From positions 1-51,901 of the forward strand of contig VTPP01000006.1 in assembly GCA_008638225.1 (NCBI GenBank): a stretch of DNA of 51,901 bases, written 5' to 3'. The notes beneath the pieces were generated by a model. The model was not told the DNA's origin, made no database searches, and saw only the letters and a program-made list of their open reading frames with translations. Of this stretch, positions 8,740 through 17,782 are shown piece by piece. Within the stretch, counting starts at the first letter, position 1. Each line of letters opens with the position of its first letter. Source of the DNA: Pelagibacteraceae bacterium (GTDB lineage: Bacteria > Pseudomonadota > Alphaproteobacteria > Pelagibacterales > Pelagibacteraceae). The position numbers and the translations under genes are program-made.

Positions 8740-9623
8740 TAGATTTGCCTAGTGAGTACAGGCTGGATATTTTTAATTTGCTCTCTTTTAAAAATAATCA
8801 TTGAACTGAGAATAATCAGTAAAGCACCAAAGTAAGTGGTCATGTGTGGAATTTCATTAAAAATAACAATTCCAGAAATAGTTGCAAAAACAAGACTTAA
8901 GTATTTAATGGGTGTGACTGTTGATACTGCGCCTTTGCGAAGTGACATAGTTAGAAAAATATTGCCTGTTGATCCAGCAATTCCAATTAGCACAAGTGGA
9001 AGTATATCTTTTGGCTCAGGAATAGTTGCATCAAAAAATAATGAAACAAAACCAACTACAATTAAAACTATTGTAAAATATATTGCGATTAAATAATCAG
9101 GCTCAGTTTCTGATAGTTTTTTAATTAATACTGCTATTAACCCAAATCCTACACAAAAAATAATTGGAAACAAAGAATACAAGGTAAACATTGCAGTTCC
9201 AGGTTTTAAAATAACTAGCACACCTAACAAACCTATAACAATAGCAATCCATCTAAAAATTTTAACTTTTTCATTTAGGATAAAAATAGAAAATATAGTT
9301 GCAAAAACTGGGGCAGCAAAAGTAATGGCAATAGCATCTGCGAGTGGTAAAAACTTTACTCCTAAATAAATACCAATCATCGCAATAGCACCCACAATGG
9401 CTCTTGTTAAATGCATTGCTAATTTATTAGTTTGAAAAAAATTTCGATACCGATCTCTTGGTACAATAAATAGAATAGGAATTAAGCCAAAAAAACCGCG
9501 AAAAAAAACTATTTCGCCAATTGGATAACTAGCCGACATTAGCTTGACTAAAATATCCATAATAGAAAAACTTAAAGCGCTGATTGCCATATAAATGGCA
9601 CCTATTTGATTTGAAGATAGCAT
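8739..9623 (-). CDS. EamA/DMT-family membrane transporter
   Basis: A 294-residue protein with about ten hydrophobic segments and the two-fold EamA repeat. Signs include the N-terminal ISALSFSIMDILVK, the conserved PIGEIVFFRGFFG region, and the second repeat around ITFAAPVFATIFSIFILNEK. Members of the drug/metabolite transporter superfamily export amino acids, nucleosides or other metabolites; the substrate here is unknown. The downstream glycosylase start is fused to its stop (TAATG). The 48-bp gap to divergent msrA holds both promoters. Confidence 0.87.
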   Translation of the reverse strand: MLSSNQIGAIYMAISALSFSIMDILVKLMSASYPIGEIVFFRGFFGLIPILFIVPRDRYRNFFQTNKLAMHLTRAIVGAIAMIGIYLGVKFLPLADAIAITFAAPVFATIFSIFILNEKVKIFRWIAIVIGLLGVLVILKPGTAMFTLYSLFPIIFCVGFGLIAVLIKKLSETEPDYLIAIYFTIVLIVVGFVSLFFDATIPEPKDILPLVLIGIAGSTGNIFLTMSLRKGAVSTVTPIKYLSLVFATISGIVIFNEIPHMTTYFGALLIILSSMIIFKREQIKNIQPVLTRQI

Positions 9624-9671
9624 TGTATTTTATTTTACCATAATTGAAGACCTTAGTATAAATATTTGAAA

Positions 9672-10139
9672 ATGAACAAAGCTATTTTTGCAACAGGATG
9701 TTTTTGGTGTGTTCAAGAAATATACGACTCTATTCCTGGAGTTATGAATACGACCGTTGGTTATACTGGTGGTGACACAATAAATCCTACTTATGAAGAA
9801 GTGTGTTCGGGCACAACTAATCATGCAGAAGCAATTGAAATTGAATATGACCCTAAAGTTATTTCTTATGAAGAATTATTAAAACAATTTTGGATCATAC
9901 ACGATCCAACAACGTTAAACAGACAGGGGCCCGATATAGGTACTCAATATAGATCTGCTATTTTTTACTTAGACACTGAGCAAAAAAAAATTGCTGAACA
10001 GTCCAAAATAAAAATGAATAATGAAAAATTTAATGGAAAAATAGTAACGGAAATTACTAAATCTTCTACCTTTTATCCTGCAGAAAAATATCATCAAAAA
10101 TATAACGAAAAAATGAAAAAACAATATGGGATTGGTTAG
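9672..10139 (+). CDS. msrA: Peptide methionine sulfoxide reductase A
   Basis: A 155-residue MsrA that reduces methionine-S-sulfoxide in proteins. The active-site motif GCFWC is at residues 9-13, with Cys10 as nucleophile; the YTGGDTINPTYEEVCSGTTNHAE stretch region and FWIIHDPTTLNRQGPDIGTQYRS segment are family hallmarks. ATG 9672 is preferred over the in-frame TTG at 9666 because MsrA proteins begin just before the GCFWC strand. It overlaps the following sulfurtransferase by 14 bases, joining two sulfur-handling enzymes in one unit. Confidence 0.95.
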   Translation: MNKAIFATGCFWCVQEIYDSIPGVMNTTVGYTGGDTINPTYEEVCSGTTNHAEAIEIEYDPKVISYEELLKQFWIIHDPTTLNRQGPDIGTQYRSAIFYLDTEQKKIAEQSKIKMNNEKFNGKIVTEITKSSTFYPAEKYHQKYNEKMKKQYGIG

Positions 10140-10956
10140 TACCGACTGGTTGAGAAAAAACTTTATTAACAAAAATATAAAAATACTAGATTGTTCCTGG
10201 CACATGCCTACAACTCAGAGATCTGGTAAATTAGAATTTGAACAGACTCACATTCCAGGTTCTATTTTTTTTGATATTGACGAATTTTCAGATAAAAATA
10301 GTGAATTTCCTCACACAATATTACCAGGAGACATATTTTCAGAAATGATAAGCAATCTTGGGATTTCAAACCAAGACCACATAGTTGTTTATGACTCTTT
10401 AGGAATATTTAGCTCACCTAGAGTTTGGTGGATGTTTCAATATTTTGGTCACAAAGAAGTTTCCATTTTAGATGGGGGTTTGGTTAAGTGGCTAAAAGAA
10501 AAAAAAGAAATTGAAACTGGAAAAGGAAAAAAATATCCAAAAACAAATTTTAAAGTAACAGAAAATAAGTCTATGCTTAAAATATACGATGATATTAAAA
10601 ATAATATTATCAACAACCAATTTCAAGTGATTGATGCCAGAAGCAAAGGAAGATTCCTTGGTACTGAGCCAGAGCCTAGAGCAAATCTAAAGAGCGGCTC
10701 AATACAAAATAGTATTAATTTACCTTGGAACGAGTGCATTGACCCTGAAACCAAATGTTTTCTTGATAAATCATTATTAGAAAAAAAATTTAAAGCTTTA
10801 AAAATTAAATTAGATCAGCCCGTAGTATTTTCCTGTGGCTCTGGAGTATCGGCTTGCGTAATTGGGAAAGCTTTTAATATTGTTAATAATAATGAACCTG
10901 TAATTTATGATGGCTCTTGGTCAGAATGGGCAATAAAAGAGGGTCTTTTTACTTAA
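10126..10956 (+). CDS. sseA: 3-mercaptopyruvate sulfurtransferase
   Basis: A 276-residue tandem rhodanese protein. The C-terminal active-site loop reads Cys237-G-S-G-V-S (SCGSGVSA), the pattern of mercaptopyruvate rather than thiosulfate sulfurtransferases. The N-terminal rhodanese domain with HIPGSIFFDID is catalytically silent, as in the family. It transfers sulfur from 3-mercaptopyruvate to thiols or cyanide in the cytoplasm. It overlaps msrA by 14 bases. The RND adaptor gene follows after about 90 bases. Confidence 0.9.
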   Translation: MGLVSTDWLRKNFINKNIKILDCSWHMPTTQRSGKLEFEQTHIPGSIFFDIDEFSDKNSEFPHTILPGDIFSEMISNLGISNQDHIVVYDSLGIFSSPRVWWMFQYFGHKEVSILDGGLVKWLKEKKEIETGKGKKYPKTNFKVTENKSMLKIYDDIKNNIINNQFQVIDARSKGRFLGTEPEPRANLKSGSIQNSINLPWNECIDPETKCFLDKSLLEKKFKALKIKLDQPVVFSCGSGVSACVIGKAFNIVNNNEPVIYDGSWSEWAIKEGLFT

Positions 10957-11049
10957 AAATAATCTATTTGCGTTGAATTATGCGCATTTAAAGTGCCTCA
11001 ATTAAATGTTAATTAGTTTTTGATTTTTTTTACAAAAATAACTTCATTC

Positions 11050-11934
11050 ATGAAAACACAAAAAAAAATAATTATATTTTTAAGCGTCGTAACAATAGTG
11101 ATCGTAGCTATCATTGGTGGAAGAGCTATTATCTCTAAAAAAATAGCTACTGCAATTGAAGCGGCAAAAAATGCTCCGGTTGGTGTAATTGCAACTAGTG
11201 TAAAATTTTTTTCTTTTCAAGATCAAATAGACACTTTTGGAACAGCTATAGCTAACCGATCTTTTTCCATAAGAATAAAAAAAGAAGACTTGGCAAGTTC
11301 AATTGATTTTGACAAATACCCATTTATTAAAAAAGGTGAAGAAATTGCAAAATTAACTAACGGAGAAATTATTATTGCTCCATTTAGCGGCCGGGTTGGT
11401 AAAAGAGAGATTACTCCTGGAATCCTTGGTGGAGAAAACTCAATTATTGCCAATCTTGATGATATCAAATTATTAAAAATTGATATCAAATTGCCTGAAA
11501 CTTATTTTGCAGATATTAAAAATGGATTAAAAGTTACTGCTACCACAGATGCATATAAAGAAACTTTTAGCGGATCTATTACTTCTGTCAGTTCAAGAGT
11601 AGATCCAACTACAAGATCAATTCTAGTTCAGGCTATAATAAATAATCCTGATGAAAAATTGATACCAGGCATGCTGCTAAATATTAGGGTTATTTTTAAT
11701 GAAAAAAGTAGCCTGTCGGTTCCTGAGGAAGCTCTATTAATTCAAGGAGAAGATAAATTTATATTTAAAATAGAAAATAATATTATTGAAAGAACTAATG
11801 TTCAAATTGGAAGAAGAAACCAAAATAAAGTTGAGATTATTTCTGGACTAAACGAGAATGAAGTTATTTTGGCTGAAGGAACTAATAAAGTAAGGCCCAA
11901 AGGTAAAGTAACCATTGTTAAAACTGTAGATTAG
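11050..11934 (+). CDS. RND efflux membrane-fusion (adaptor) protein without alpha-hairpin
   Basis: A 294-residue periplasmic adaptor from ATG 11050, with one N-terminal membrane anchor (IIIFLSVVTIVIVAIIGG); a TTG at 11020 could add ten residues. The first lipoyl half-motif ends at KKGEEIAKL and the second, IIIAPFSGRVGKREITPG, follows after only about four residues, where adaptors normally carry a 50-100-residue alpha-helical hairpin. The beta-barrel (SGSITSVSSRVDPTTRSI) and membrane-proximal domain (VPEEALLIQGEDKFIFKI) are complete. It is followed after one base by the RND pump gene and surely works with it. The hairpin normally meets TolC, so outer-membrane coupling may differ here. Confidence 0.88.
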   Translation: MKTQKKIIIFLSVVTIVIVAIIGGRAIISKKIATAIEAAKNAPVGVIATSVKFFSFQDQIDTFGTAIANRSFSIRIKKEDLASSIDFDKYPFIKKGEEIAKLTNGEIIIAPFSGRVGKREITPGILGGENSIIANLDDIKLLKIDIKLPETYFADIKNGLKVTATTDAYKETFSGSITSVSSRVDPTTRSILVQAIINNPDEKLIPGMLLNIRVIFNEKSSLSVPEEALLIQGEDKFIFKIENNIIERTNVQIGRRNQNKVEIISGLNENEVILAEGTNKVRPKGKVTIVKTVD

Positions 11935-11935
11935 T

Positions 11936-14900
11936 ATGTTTCTAACAGATATCTCTATAAAACGACCTGTGTTTGCTACCGTAATGAGTTTAGTTTTGGT
12001 TCTGTTTGGTATTGTTACTTTTAATAAAATACCACTTAGAGAATTACCAGATGTAGAAACTGCAAAAGTATCGGTTCTAATTGATTATAAGGGAGCATCG
12101 GCTTCCATCATTGACTCGCAAATTACTCAAAAAGTAGAGGACAGAGTTGGTGGAACTCCTGGGCTAATTAATATTAGTTCAAAAAGTGAAGATGAACGAT
12201 CAACTATAGATTTAGAATTTGATTTAGGCATTGATCTGGATACAGCAGCAAATGATGTAAGAGATAGAGTAGCAAGAATAATTGATGATTTACCAGACCA
12301 GGCTGAACCACCTCAAATAACAAAAGCATCTGCTGCAAGAACAACTACCATGTGGTTAGCATTTCAGAGTCCTACCATGTCTGATTTAGAATTAACTGAT
12401 TATGCAAATAGATATTTGAAAGATTATTTTGCAAATGTTGATGGTGTTGGAGAAATTAGACTAGGGGGAGAAAGAGAACTTTCGTTAAGAATTTGGCTAG
12501 ATCCTGCGGCCATGGCTGCTCGAAATATTACTGTTCAGGAACTCGAAGACACTTTACGTAAACAAAACGTTGAATTTCCGGCTGGCAAAGTTGAGTCCAA
12601 AAAAATGGATTTGGTTATAAAAGTCCAAAAAGCTTATGTGGAACTAGAGGATTACAAAGAACTTATTATTTCACGAAACATTGATGGATCAATAGTCAAA
12701 CTAAGAGATGTTGCTAGAATAGAAGTTGGAGCCTTAAACACTAACACTTTGTTTAAAGGTAACGGTAAACAAAACGTTGGCCTTGGAATTTATCAGCAAT
12801 CCACCGCTAACACTATTGAAGTTGCAAAACTAATTAAAGAAAAAATTACAGAAATTAGACCCACGCTTCCAAGCGGTTCAACTTTAGAAGTGGCTTTTGA
12901 CAGATCAACTTATATCGAAGAAGCGATTAATGAAGTATATCGAACGATTATTATCGCCGTAATTTTAGTTATTATAATTATTTATTTATTTTTAGGAAAT
13001 TTAACTGCTGTAATAATACCTTCAGTAGCAATTCCGGTTTGTTTAATATCAACTTTTTTGGCAATTTATCTTGCAGGCTTCACACTCAACTTATTTACGC
13101 TTATGGCAATAGTTATAGCCATTGGAATTGTTGTTGATGATGCAATTGTCATGGGAGAAAATATTTATCGGAGAATGGAAGATGGTGAAACTTCTTTAGT
13201 TGCAGCTTTCAAAGGGTCAAAGCAAGTTGCCTTTGCAATTATTGCGACTACCATAGTTTTAGTGTCTGTTTTTTTGCCGCTAGTATTTATTAAAGGTTTG
13301 ATCGGTAGATTGTTTTTAGAAATGGCGGTCACTATGTCTTTTGCAGTAATTATATCAAGTTTTGTTGCTCTTAGCTTGTCACCTATGATTGGTTCAAAAT
13401 ATTTAAAAATTCAAAAACAACAGCCCATCATAACTCAAAAATTTAATTTATACTTTTCAAAATTTGAAAATTTTTATTCTGAAACTCTTAATTTTATTTT
13501 AACTAAAAAAAAAGCAACTGTAATATTTTTGATCCTAGTTTTATTCTCAAATATTTTCTTATTTAAAATTGCTAAAAAAGAACTTTTGCCAGAAGAAGAT
13601 AGGGGAGTATTTTTTGTAATTATTAAAGCGGCTGAAGGTTCTGGATTTAATTTTACAGCTGCTAAAGCTCAGGAAATTGAAAATATGTTTTTGCCAAAAG
13701 TAGGTAAGGGTGAAATTAAAAGATTATTATTACGTGTGCCTGGATTTGGCAGTAGTGCAAAACAATTAAATTCTGGATTTATCATTGTTCTCCTTGAAGA
13801 TTGGAGCGAAAGAAAAAGATCTGGCCAGCAGATATTGCGATCGGCGTTTGCCGACATAAGTAAGGTTCCTGGAATAGTAGCATTTCCTGTAATGCCTCAA
13901 GCAATTAGAGCTGGTGGTGTTGAAAAGCCAATTCAATTCGTTCTACTTGGCAATACCTATGAAAAACTAAGTGAATGGAAAGAAATTGTTAAAGCAGAAG
14001 CTAGAAAAAATCCTGGTCTAAATAGCATAGAAGATGATTATGAAATTACTAAACCAGAATTAAAAGTAGAAATTAATAATAAAAAAGCAGCTGATTTAGG
14101 TGTTTCTATTGAATCTATTGGAAGATCTATAGAAACATTTTTTGGATCTAGAAATGTAACAAAATTTACAAGAGATGGTAAAGAATACAATATAGTATTA
14201 CAGTCTGACCTTATCAACCGATCAGATTCAAACGGATTAAATAAAATATTTGTTAGATCTACAAGCTCAGGAAAATTAATACCTTTATCGTCTGTTGTTT
14301 CTTTGTCTGAAAGTGCGGCAGCTCCGTTCTTAAATAGATATAATAGGCAAAGAGCAGTTACTATTTCTGCAAGATTGAGCGGTGAATATACTATGGATCA
14401 AGCTTTAGATTCTTTGCAAAATATAGTGAAAGAAAAATTACCTCCTGAAGTTAGAATTGCCTACAAAGGTGAGTCTGAAGAGTATAAAAAAACTAATGTT
14501 GGGATATATTTAATTTTTATTCTAGCAATGCTAACTGCCTATCTTTCAATGGCAGCTCAATTTGAAAGCTGGATACATCCCTTCACGATTATGCTAACAG
14601 TTCCTTTAGCAATATTTGGTGGAATTATAGGACTGCTGATAGCCGGAAGTTCTCTAAATATTTATAGTCAAATAGGATTAATTATTTTAATTGGTCTGGC
14701 CGCCAAGAACGGAATTTTGATTGTTGAGTTTGCTAACCAACTTCGAATTGAAGGACAGAATATTGAAAAAGCAACTGTAAATGCTTGCAAAATAAGATTG
14801 CGACCTATTTTGATGACGTCTTTATCAACGATAGCAGGAGTTCTTCCGCTAATCTTAGGATCAGGACCAGGAGAAGCAAGCAGACTAACTATTGGCGTGG

Positions 14901-15040
14901 TTATTTTTTCTGGAATGATATTTTCAACTTTTTTCACACTCTATGTAATTCCAACCGTCTATTTAATGATTGGAAAAAATACGCAGAGAATAGATGCGAT
15001 TGATATCGAACTTGAAAAACAGTTAAAATCTACTAATTAA
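11936..15040 (+). CDS. RND-family efflux pump, inner-membrane transporter
   Basis: A 1034-residue HAE1-type RND pump of full length, starting MFLTDISIKRPVFATVMSL as in MexF/AcrB relatives. It has the twelve-helix layout with two large periplasmic loops; the proton-relay pair is Asp401-Asp402 in TM4 (IGIVVDDAIVMGEN), and the TM10-11 region has GLAAKNGILIVEFANQ with the conserved Lys. It exports hydrophobic compounds or lipids using the proton gradient. It lies one base after the adaptor stop. No outer-membrane factor gene is adjacent. Its 3' end overlaps the convergent transglycosylase gene by 4 bases. Confidence 0.94.
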   Translation: MFLTDISIKRPVFATVMSLVLVLFGIVTFNKIPLRELPDVETAKVSVLIDYKGASASIIDSQITQKVEDRVGGTPGLINISSKSEDERSTIDLEFDLGIDLDTAANDVRDRVARIIDDLPDQAEPPQITKASAARTTTMWLAFQSPTMSDLELTDYANRYLKDYFANVDGVGEIRLGGERELSLRIWLDPAAMAARNITVQELEDTLRKQNVEFPAGKVESKKMDLVIKVQKAYVELEDYKELIISRNIDGSIVKLRDVARIEVGALNTNTLFKGNGKQNVGLGIYQQSTANTIEVAKLIKEKITEIRPTLPSGSTLEVAFDRSTYIEEAINEVYRTIIIAVILVIIIIYLFLGNLTAVIIPSVAIPVCLISTFLAIYLAGFTLNLFTLMAIVIAIGIVVDDAIVMGENIYRRMEDGETSLVAAFKGSKQVAFAIIATTIVLVSVFLPLVFIKGLIGRLFLEMAVTMSFAVIISSFVALSLSPMIGSKYLKIQKQQPIITQKFNLYFSKFENFYSETLNFILTKKKATVIFLILVLFSNIFLFKIAKKELLPEEDRGVFFVIIKAAEGSGFNFTAAKAQEIENMFLPKVGKGEIKRLLLRVPGFGSSAKQLNSGFIIVLLEDWSERKRSGQQILRSAFADISKVPGIVAFPVMPQAIRAGGVEKPIQFVLLGNTYEKLSEWKEIVKAEARKNPGLNSIEDDYEITKPELKVEINNKKAADLGVSIESIGRSIETFFGSRNVTKFTRDGKEYNIVLQSDLINRSDSNGLNKIFVRSTSSGKLIPLSSVVSLSESAAAPFLNRYNRQRAVTISARLSGEYTMDQALDSLQNIVKEKLPPEVRIAYKGESEEYKKTNVGIYLIFILAMLTAYLSMAAQFESWIHPFTIMLTVPLAIFGGIIGLLIAGSSLNIYSQIGLIILIGLAAKNGILIVEFANQLRIEGQNIEKATVNACKIRLRPILMTSLSTIAGVLPLILGSGPGEASRLTIGVVIFSGMIFSTFFTLYVIPTVYLMIGKNTQRIDAIDIELEKQLKSTN

Positions 15041-15639
15041 AATAATATATATTTATTTCGGTCTAACTCAGATTTGCATCTAGTTAACTGCCTTTTATAT
15101 ATTTTTGCTTGGTCATTCACTTCTCTAGCATATGAAACTACATTGGGTTTTTTCTTGTAATCTTTATAATTGTTCCACCCCTCGTGATAAGCTAAGTACT
15201 GTCGATAATAATCCTTTTTGCTAATTTTTAATTTTTTGTAAGTTTGATCAACATACCAACCAATAAAATCTGAAGAATCGCTAAATGTAGCTCTCAGCGC
15301 TAAATCATTTCCGGTTGCTTGTTTATACATATCCCAAGTACCATTCACAGCTTGTGAAAATCCAAAAGAGCTAGAAGGTCTTGTCCATGGAATAATTTTG
15401 AAAATTTTAGTTCTTTCTGGTTTGGCTAACCAATCAAATCCACTCTCTCTTTTAACAATGGCCATCTGTAGTTCGATCGGAGCACCCCATTTTTTTTCTG
15501 TTGCATTGGCGTTTTTGAACCAAAAATATTTTTCAGAAAAGATTTCGCAAACATTTTCAGTATTTTTTGGTACGGATACGCAGGCTGAAAATAGAAAGCT
15601 AACTAAAATAGATAAAATAATATTTTTATAGCGAATCAC
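15037..15639 (-). CDS. Lipoprotein lytic transglycosylase-like protein (SLT fold)
   Basis: A 200-residue protein with a lipoprotein signal (hydrophobic ILSILVSFLFSAC, lipid Cys20) followed by a soluble transglycosylase-like domain. Glu65 in VKRESGFD fits the catalytic acid of SLT/goose-lysozyme folds, and SSSFGFSQAVNGTWDMY and AYHEGWNNY match conserved parts of this domain. It would cut peptidoglycan at the outer-membrane inner face or inner-membrane outer face. It is third in a minus-strand run after cutA and the VanZ-like gene, 23 bases downstream. Confidence 0.82.
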   Translation of the reverse strand: MIRYKNIILSILVSFLFSACVSVPKNTENVCEIFSEKYFWFKNANATEKKWGAPIELQMAIVKRESGFDWLAKPERTKIFKIIPWTRPSSSFGFSQAVNGTWDMYKQATGNDLALRATFSDSSDFIGWYVDQTYKKLKISKKDYYRQYLAYHEGWNNYKDYKKKPNVVSYAREVNDQAKIYKRQLTRCKSELDRNKYILF

Positions 15640-15662
15640 AAATCTAACTATAAAGCATAGAA

Positions 15663-16040
15663 TTATTTTTTTATAATTTTTATTTTATCAAAAATCTGAA
15701 TAACGCCTAAGCCAATCACAACACCAGAAGTATTAGATAACATATCTAACAATTCAAAACTTCTGTTAGGAATCCAAATTTGAATTATTTCCAAGATCGA
15801 TCCTAGTAATAATAAGCTAAAAGATAATTGTAAAAAAATATTTTTTTCAGAATATGCCAATAAACCAAAGATTGTTGTTATAAAGTAAGCAATAAAGTGA
15901 TGTGATTTATCTGAACCTGGCAATACATCATCGTTACCAAAAAAGATTAGACCCAATAGACTTCCTGGATATACGGATAACAAGACTATTACAAAAATGT
16001 TAGTAAAAAAAATAAATTTGTAATAATTTATTTTAGACAT
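15663..16040 (-). CDS. VanZ-like membrane protein
   Basis: A 125-residue protein with four predicted membrane spans, starting at ATG 16038-16040; TTG at 16052 would add four residues. The sequence SDKSHHFIAYFITTIFGLLAY and LEIIQIWIPNRSFELLDMLSNTSG carries the VanZ-family pattern (DK-x-x-H-F in one loop, R-x-x-x-x-x-D-x-x-x-N in another). The molecular role of small VanZ proteins outside teicoplanin resistance is not settled. Its start overlaps the end of cutA by 13 bases. Confidence 0.8.
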   Translation of the reverse strand: MSKINYYKFIFFTNIFVIVLLSVYPGSLLGLIFFGNDDVLPGSDKSHHFIAYFITTIFGLLAYSEKNIFLQLSFSLLLLGSILEIIQIWIPNRSFELLDMLSNTSGVVIGLGVIQIFDKIKIIKK

Positions 16041-16345
16041 TGCTTGACCCAAGTTAAGAATTGTTTACTTCCTTCTTCAATATCAAAAAAAACTACACAA
16101 GGATTTTCATAGGAATGAATTTTGCTTACCATGTTCACAATATCTTTTGTTTTTGATTTTTTAGTCTTTGCTAACAAAATAGTTTCTTTATTTTTAATTA
16201 ATTTACTTTTCCATTTAAAAATAGATTGAACGTTAGATACAATATTGGCACAGGCAATAAGGTTGTTGTTTATTAGCTTAGTTGCAATTTGGTTTGCCTC
16301 TTTATTATTTTTACAAGTGATGTAGGCTAGTTTTATGTTGCTCAT
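16028..16345 (-). CDS. cutA: CutA1-like divalent-ion tolerance protein
   Basis: A 105-residue CutA1 protein, a ferredoxin-like trimer of uncertain physiological role often linked to divalent cation tolerance. It has the family stretches NLIACANIVSNVQSIFKWKSKL and the near-terminal FLTWVKQCL. ATG 16343-16345 is preferred to an upstream TTG at 16360 because MSNIKLAYITCKN matches the normal N terminus. It is divergent from gpmA with a 32-bp gap and overlaps the VanZ-like gene by 13 bases. Confidence 0.9.
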   Translation of the reverse strand: MSNIKLAYITCKNNKEANQIATKLINNNLIACANIVSNVQSIFKWKSKLIKNKETILLAKTKKSKTKDIVNMVSKIHSYENPCVVFFDIEEGSKQFLTWVKQCLK

Positions 16346-16377
16346 TTTTTTTAGATACAATAAATAAAATTATACGA

Positions 16378-17097
16378 ATGGCAAATTTAATACTTGTACG
16401 ACATGGTCAAAGTCAATGGAATTTAGAAAACAGATTCACGGGATGGTACGACGCAGAACTAACAGATCAAGGTAAACAAGAAGCAAAAATTTCTGGTGAA
16501 CTTATTAAAAAATTAAATATTAAATTTGAACTCGCTTTTACTTCTTATCAAAAAAGAGCAATTAATACTTTAGCAATTATACTTGATAAAATAGACCAGA
16601 CTAGTCTTGCTACTATAAGAGCATGGCAATTAAACGAACGACATTACGGTGCCTTACAAGGATTAAATAAAGCTGAAACTGAAGCAAAACACGGCAAAGA
16701 ACAGGTTATGGCTTGGCGAAGAAGCTATACGATTTCTCCTCCGAAATTAGATAAAAAAAATTTAGAACATCCCATCCATAATAAAGCATATAAAGGAATT
16801 GATCCTGAGCTTATTCCTGATTCTGAGTCATTGTTAGATACGTATAATCGTGTTGTACCTTACTACACAAAAGAAATTGAAACTTTGTTAAACAATGAGA
16901 AGAATATTTTAATTTCAGCTCACGGCAATAGCTTACGGGCTCTATGTAAAAAAATTTTTAATATTTCAGATACTATGATTACAAAACTTGAAATACCAAC
17001 CGGTAATCCAATTTTAATTAAAATGAATAATCTAAAGGTTCAAAATTTTGAATATTTGGATCAGTCTAGGGCTAAAGAGATAATTACAAACCAATAG
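16378..17097 (+). CDS. gpmA: 2,3-bisphosphoglycerate-dependent phosphoglycerate mutase
   Basis: A 239-residue dPGM interconverting 3- and 2-phosphoglycerate in glycolysis/gluconeogenesis. His9 in LVRHGQSQWN is the phosphohistidine; Arg60, Glu87 (NERHYGALQGLNK) and His182 (SAHGNSLRAL) complete the active site. The middle GWYDAELTDQGKQEA is typical. It stands alone on the plus strand, and its last 14 bases overlap the convergent murU gene. Start ATG 16378 agrees with the family, which begins four to six residues before RHG. Confidence 0.95.
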   Translation: MANLILVRHGQSQWNLENRFTGWYDAELTDQGKQEAKISGELIKKLNIKFELAFTSYQKRAINTLAIILDKIDQTSLATIRAWQLNERHYGALQGLNKAETEAKHGKEQVMAWRRSYTISPPKLDKKNLEHPIHNKAYKGIDPELIPDSESLLDTYNRVVPYYTKEIETLLNNEKNILISAHGNSLRALCKKIFNISDTMITKLEIPTGNPILIKMNNLKVQNFEYLDQSRAKEIITNQ

Positions 17098-17776
17098 TTT
17101 TGGAGCTATTCAATTGATTGTAAATATTTAGATCTGTTGCGTGCAGAAATGGAACACTAGAAATTAGGCCATTCAATGAATCTTCTTTTATCAACTCATC
17201 CCAAATTGTATTCATTGAAAAAATTCCTGTTTTGTTTTCAAAAATAATAGGATTTAAAATTTGACAACCAGTATAAATATAATTTTTAACACTTTTAGTT
17301 AGAAAATTAAGATTATTTATATCAAAATCACCTTTCAAATTTTTATCAAAACTATTTTCTTTTGTAGCCAACAATAGAGCTGCTTTGTTTTTTCCTTGCT
17401 CAAATATATGTATTAATTTTTTTAAATCATTTGAGTAGCTTTTGACCCAAACTGTGTCACTATTTAAAACTATAAAATTTTCGTTTTTAAAAAAAGAAAG
17501 AGCATTTAAAATTCCTCCTCCTGTATCTAAAATTTCCAGCTCATGAGAAATAGCAATATTTGGATAATGTTTTTTAATAAATTCATTTATTTGTTCGTGT
17601 AAGTAATGAGTATTAACAATAATTTCCGATATACCATTGTCTAATAAAAATTTAATAGAATATTCTAATAGTTTGATTCCATGCACTTCTAATAGAGGCT
17701 TCGGACAATTTTTGGTGAGAGGCTGCAATCTTTTTCCAAAACCAGCTGCCAATATCATTCCTTTTTTAATCTTCAT
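17084..17776 (-). CDS. murU: N-acetylmuramate-1-phosphate uridylyltransferase-like enzyme
   Basis: A 230-residue sugar-phosphate nucleotidyltransferase with the signature LAAGFGKRLQPLTKNCPKPLLEV at about 9-31. It directly follows an AmgK-like kinase (6-base gap), which is the AmgK-MurU pair of the cell-wall sugar recycling route: phosphorylation of MurNAc then UMP transfer to give UDP-MurNAc. The assignment leans on this context, since the domain alone could also make NDP-glucose or NDP-mannose. The 3' end overlaps gpmA by 14 bases (convergent). Confidence 0.82.
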   Translation of the reverse strand: MKIKKGMILAAGFGKRLQPLTKNCPKPLLEVHGIKLLEYSIKFLLDNGISEIIVNTHYLHEQINEFIKKHYPNIAISHELEILDTGGGILNALSFFKNENFIVLNSDTVWVKSYSNDLKKLIHIFEQGKNKAALLLATKENSFDKNLKGDFDINNLNFLTKSVKNYIYTGCQILNPIIFENKTGIFSMNTIWDELIKEDSLNGLISSVPFLHATDLNIYNQLNSSKTIGL

Positions 17777-17782
17777 ACAAAA

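Noticed and set aside
10957-11049. TGCG...CGCA hairpin after the sulfurtransferase gene
   Set aside because: Only a 4-bp stem with a 10-base loop and no T-run directly after it; not convincing as a terminator.
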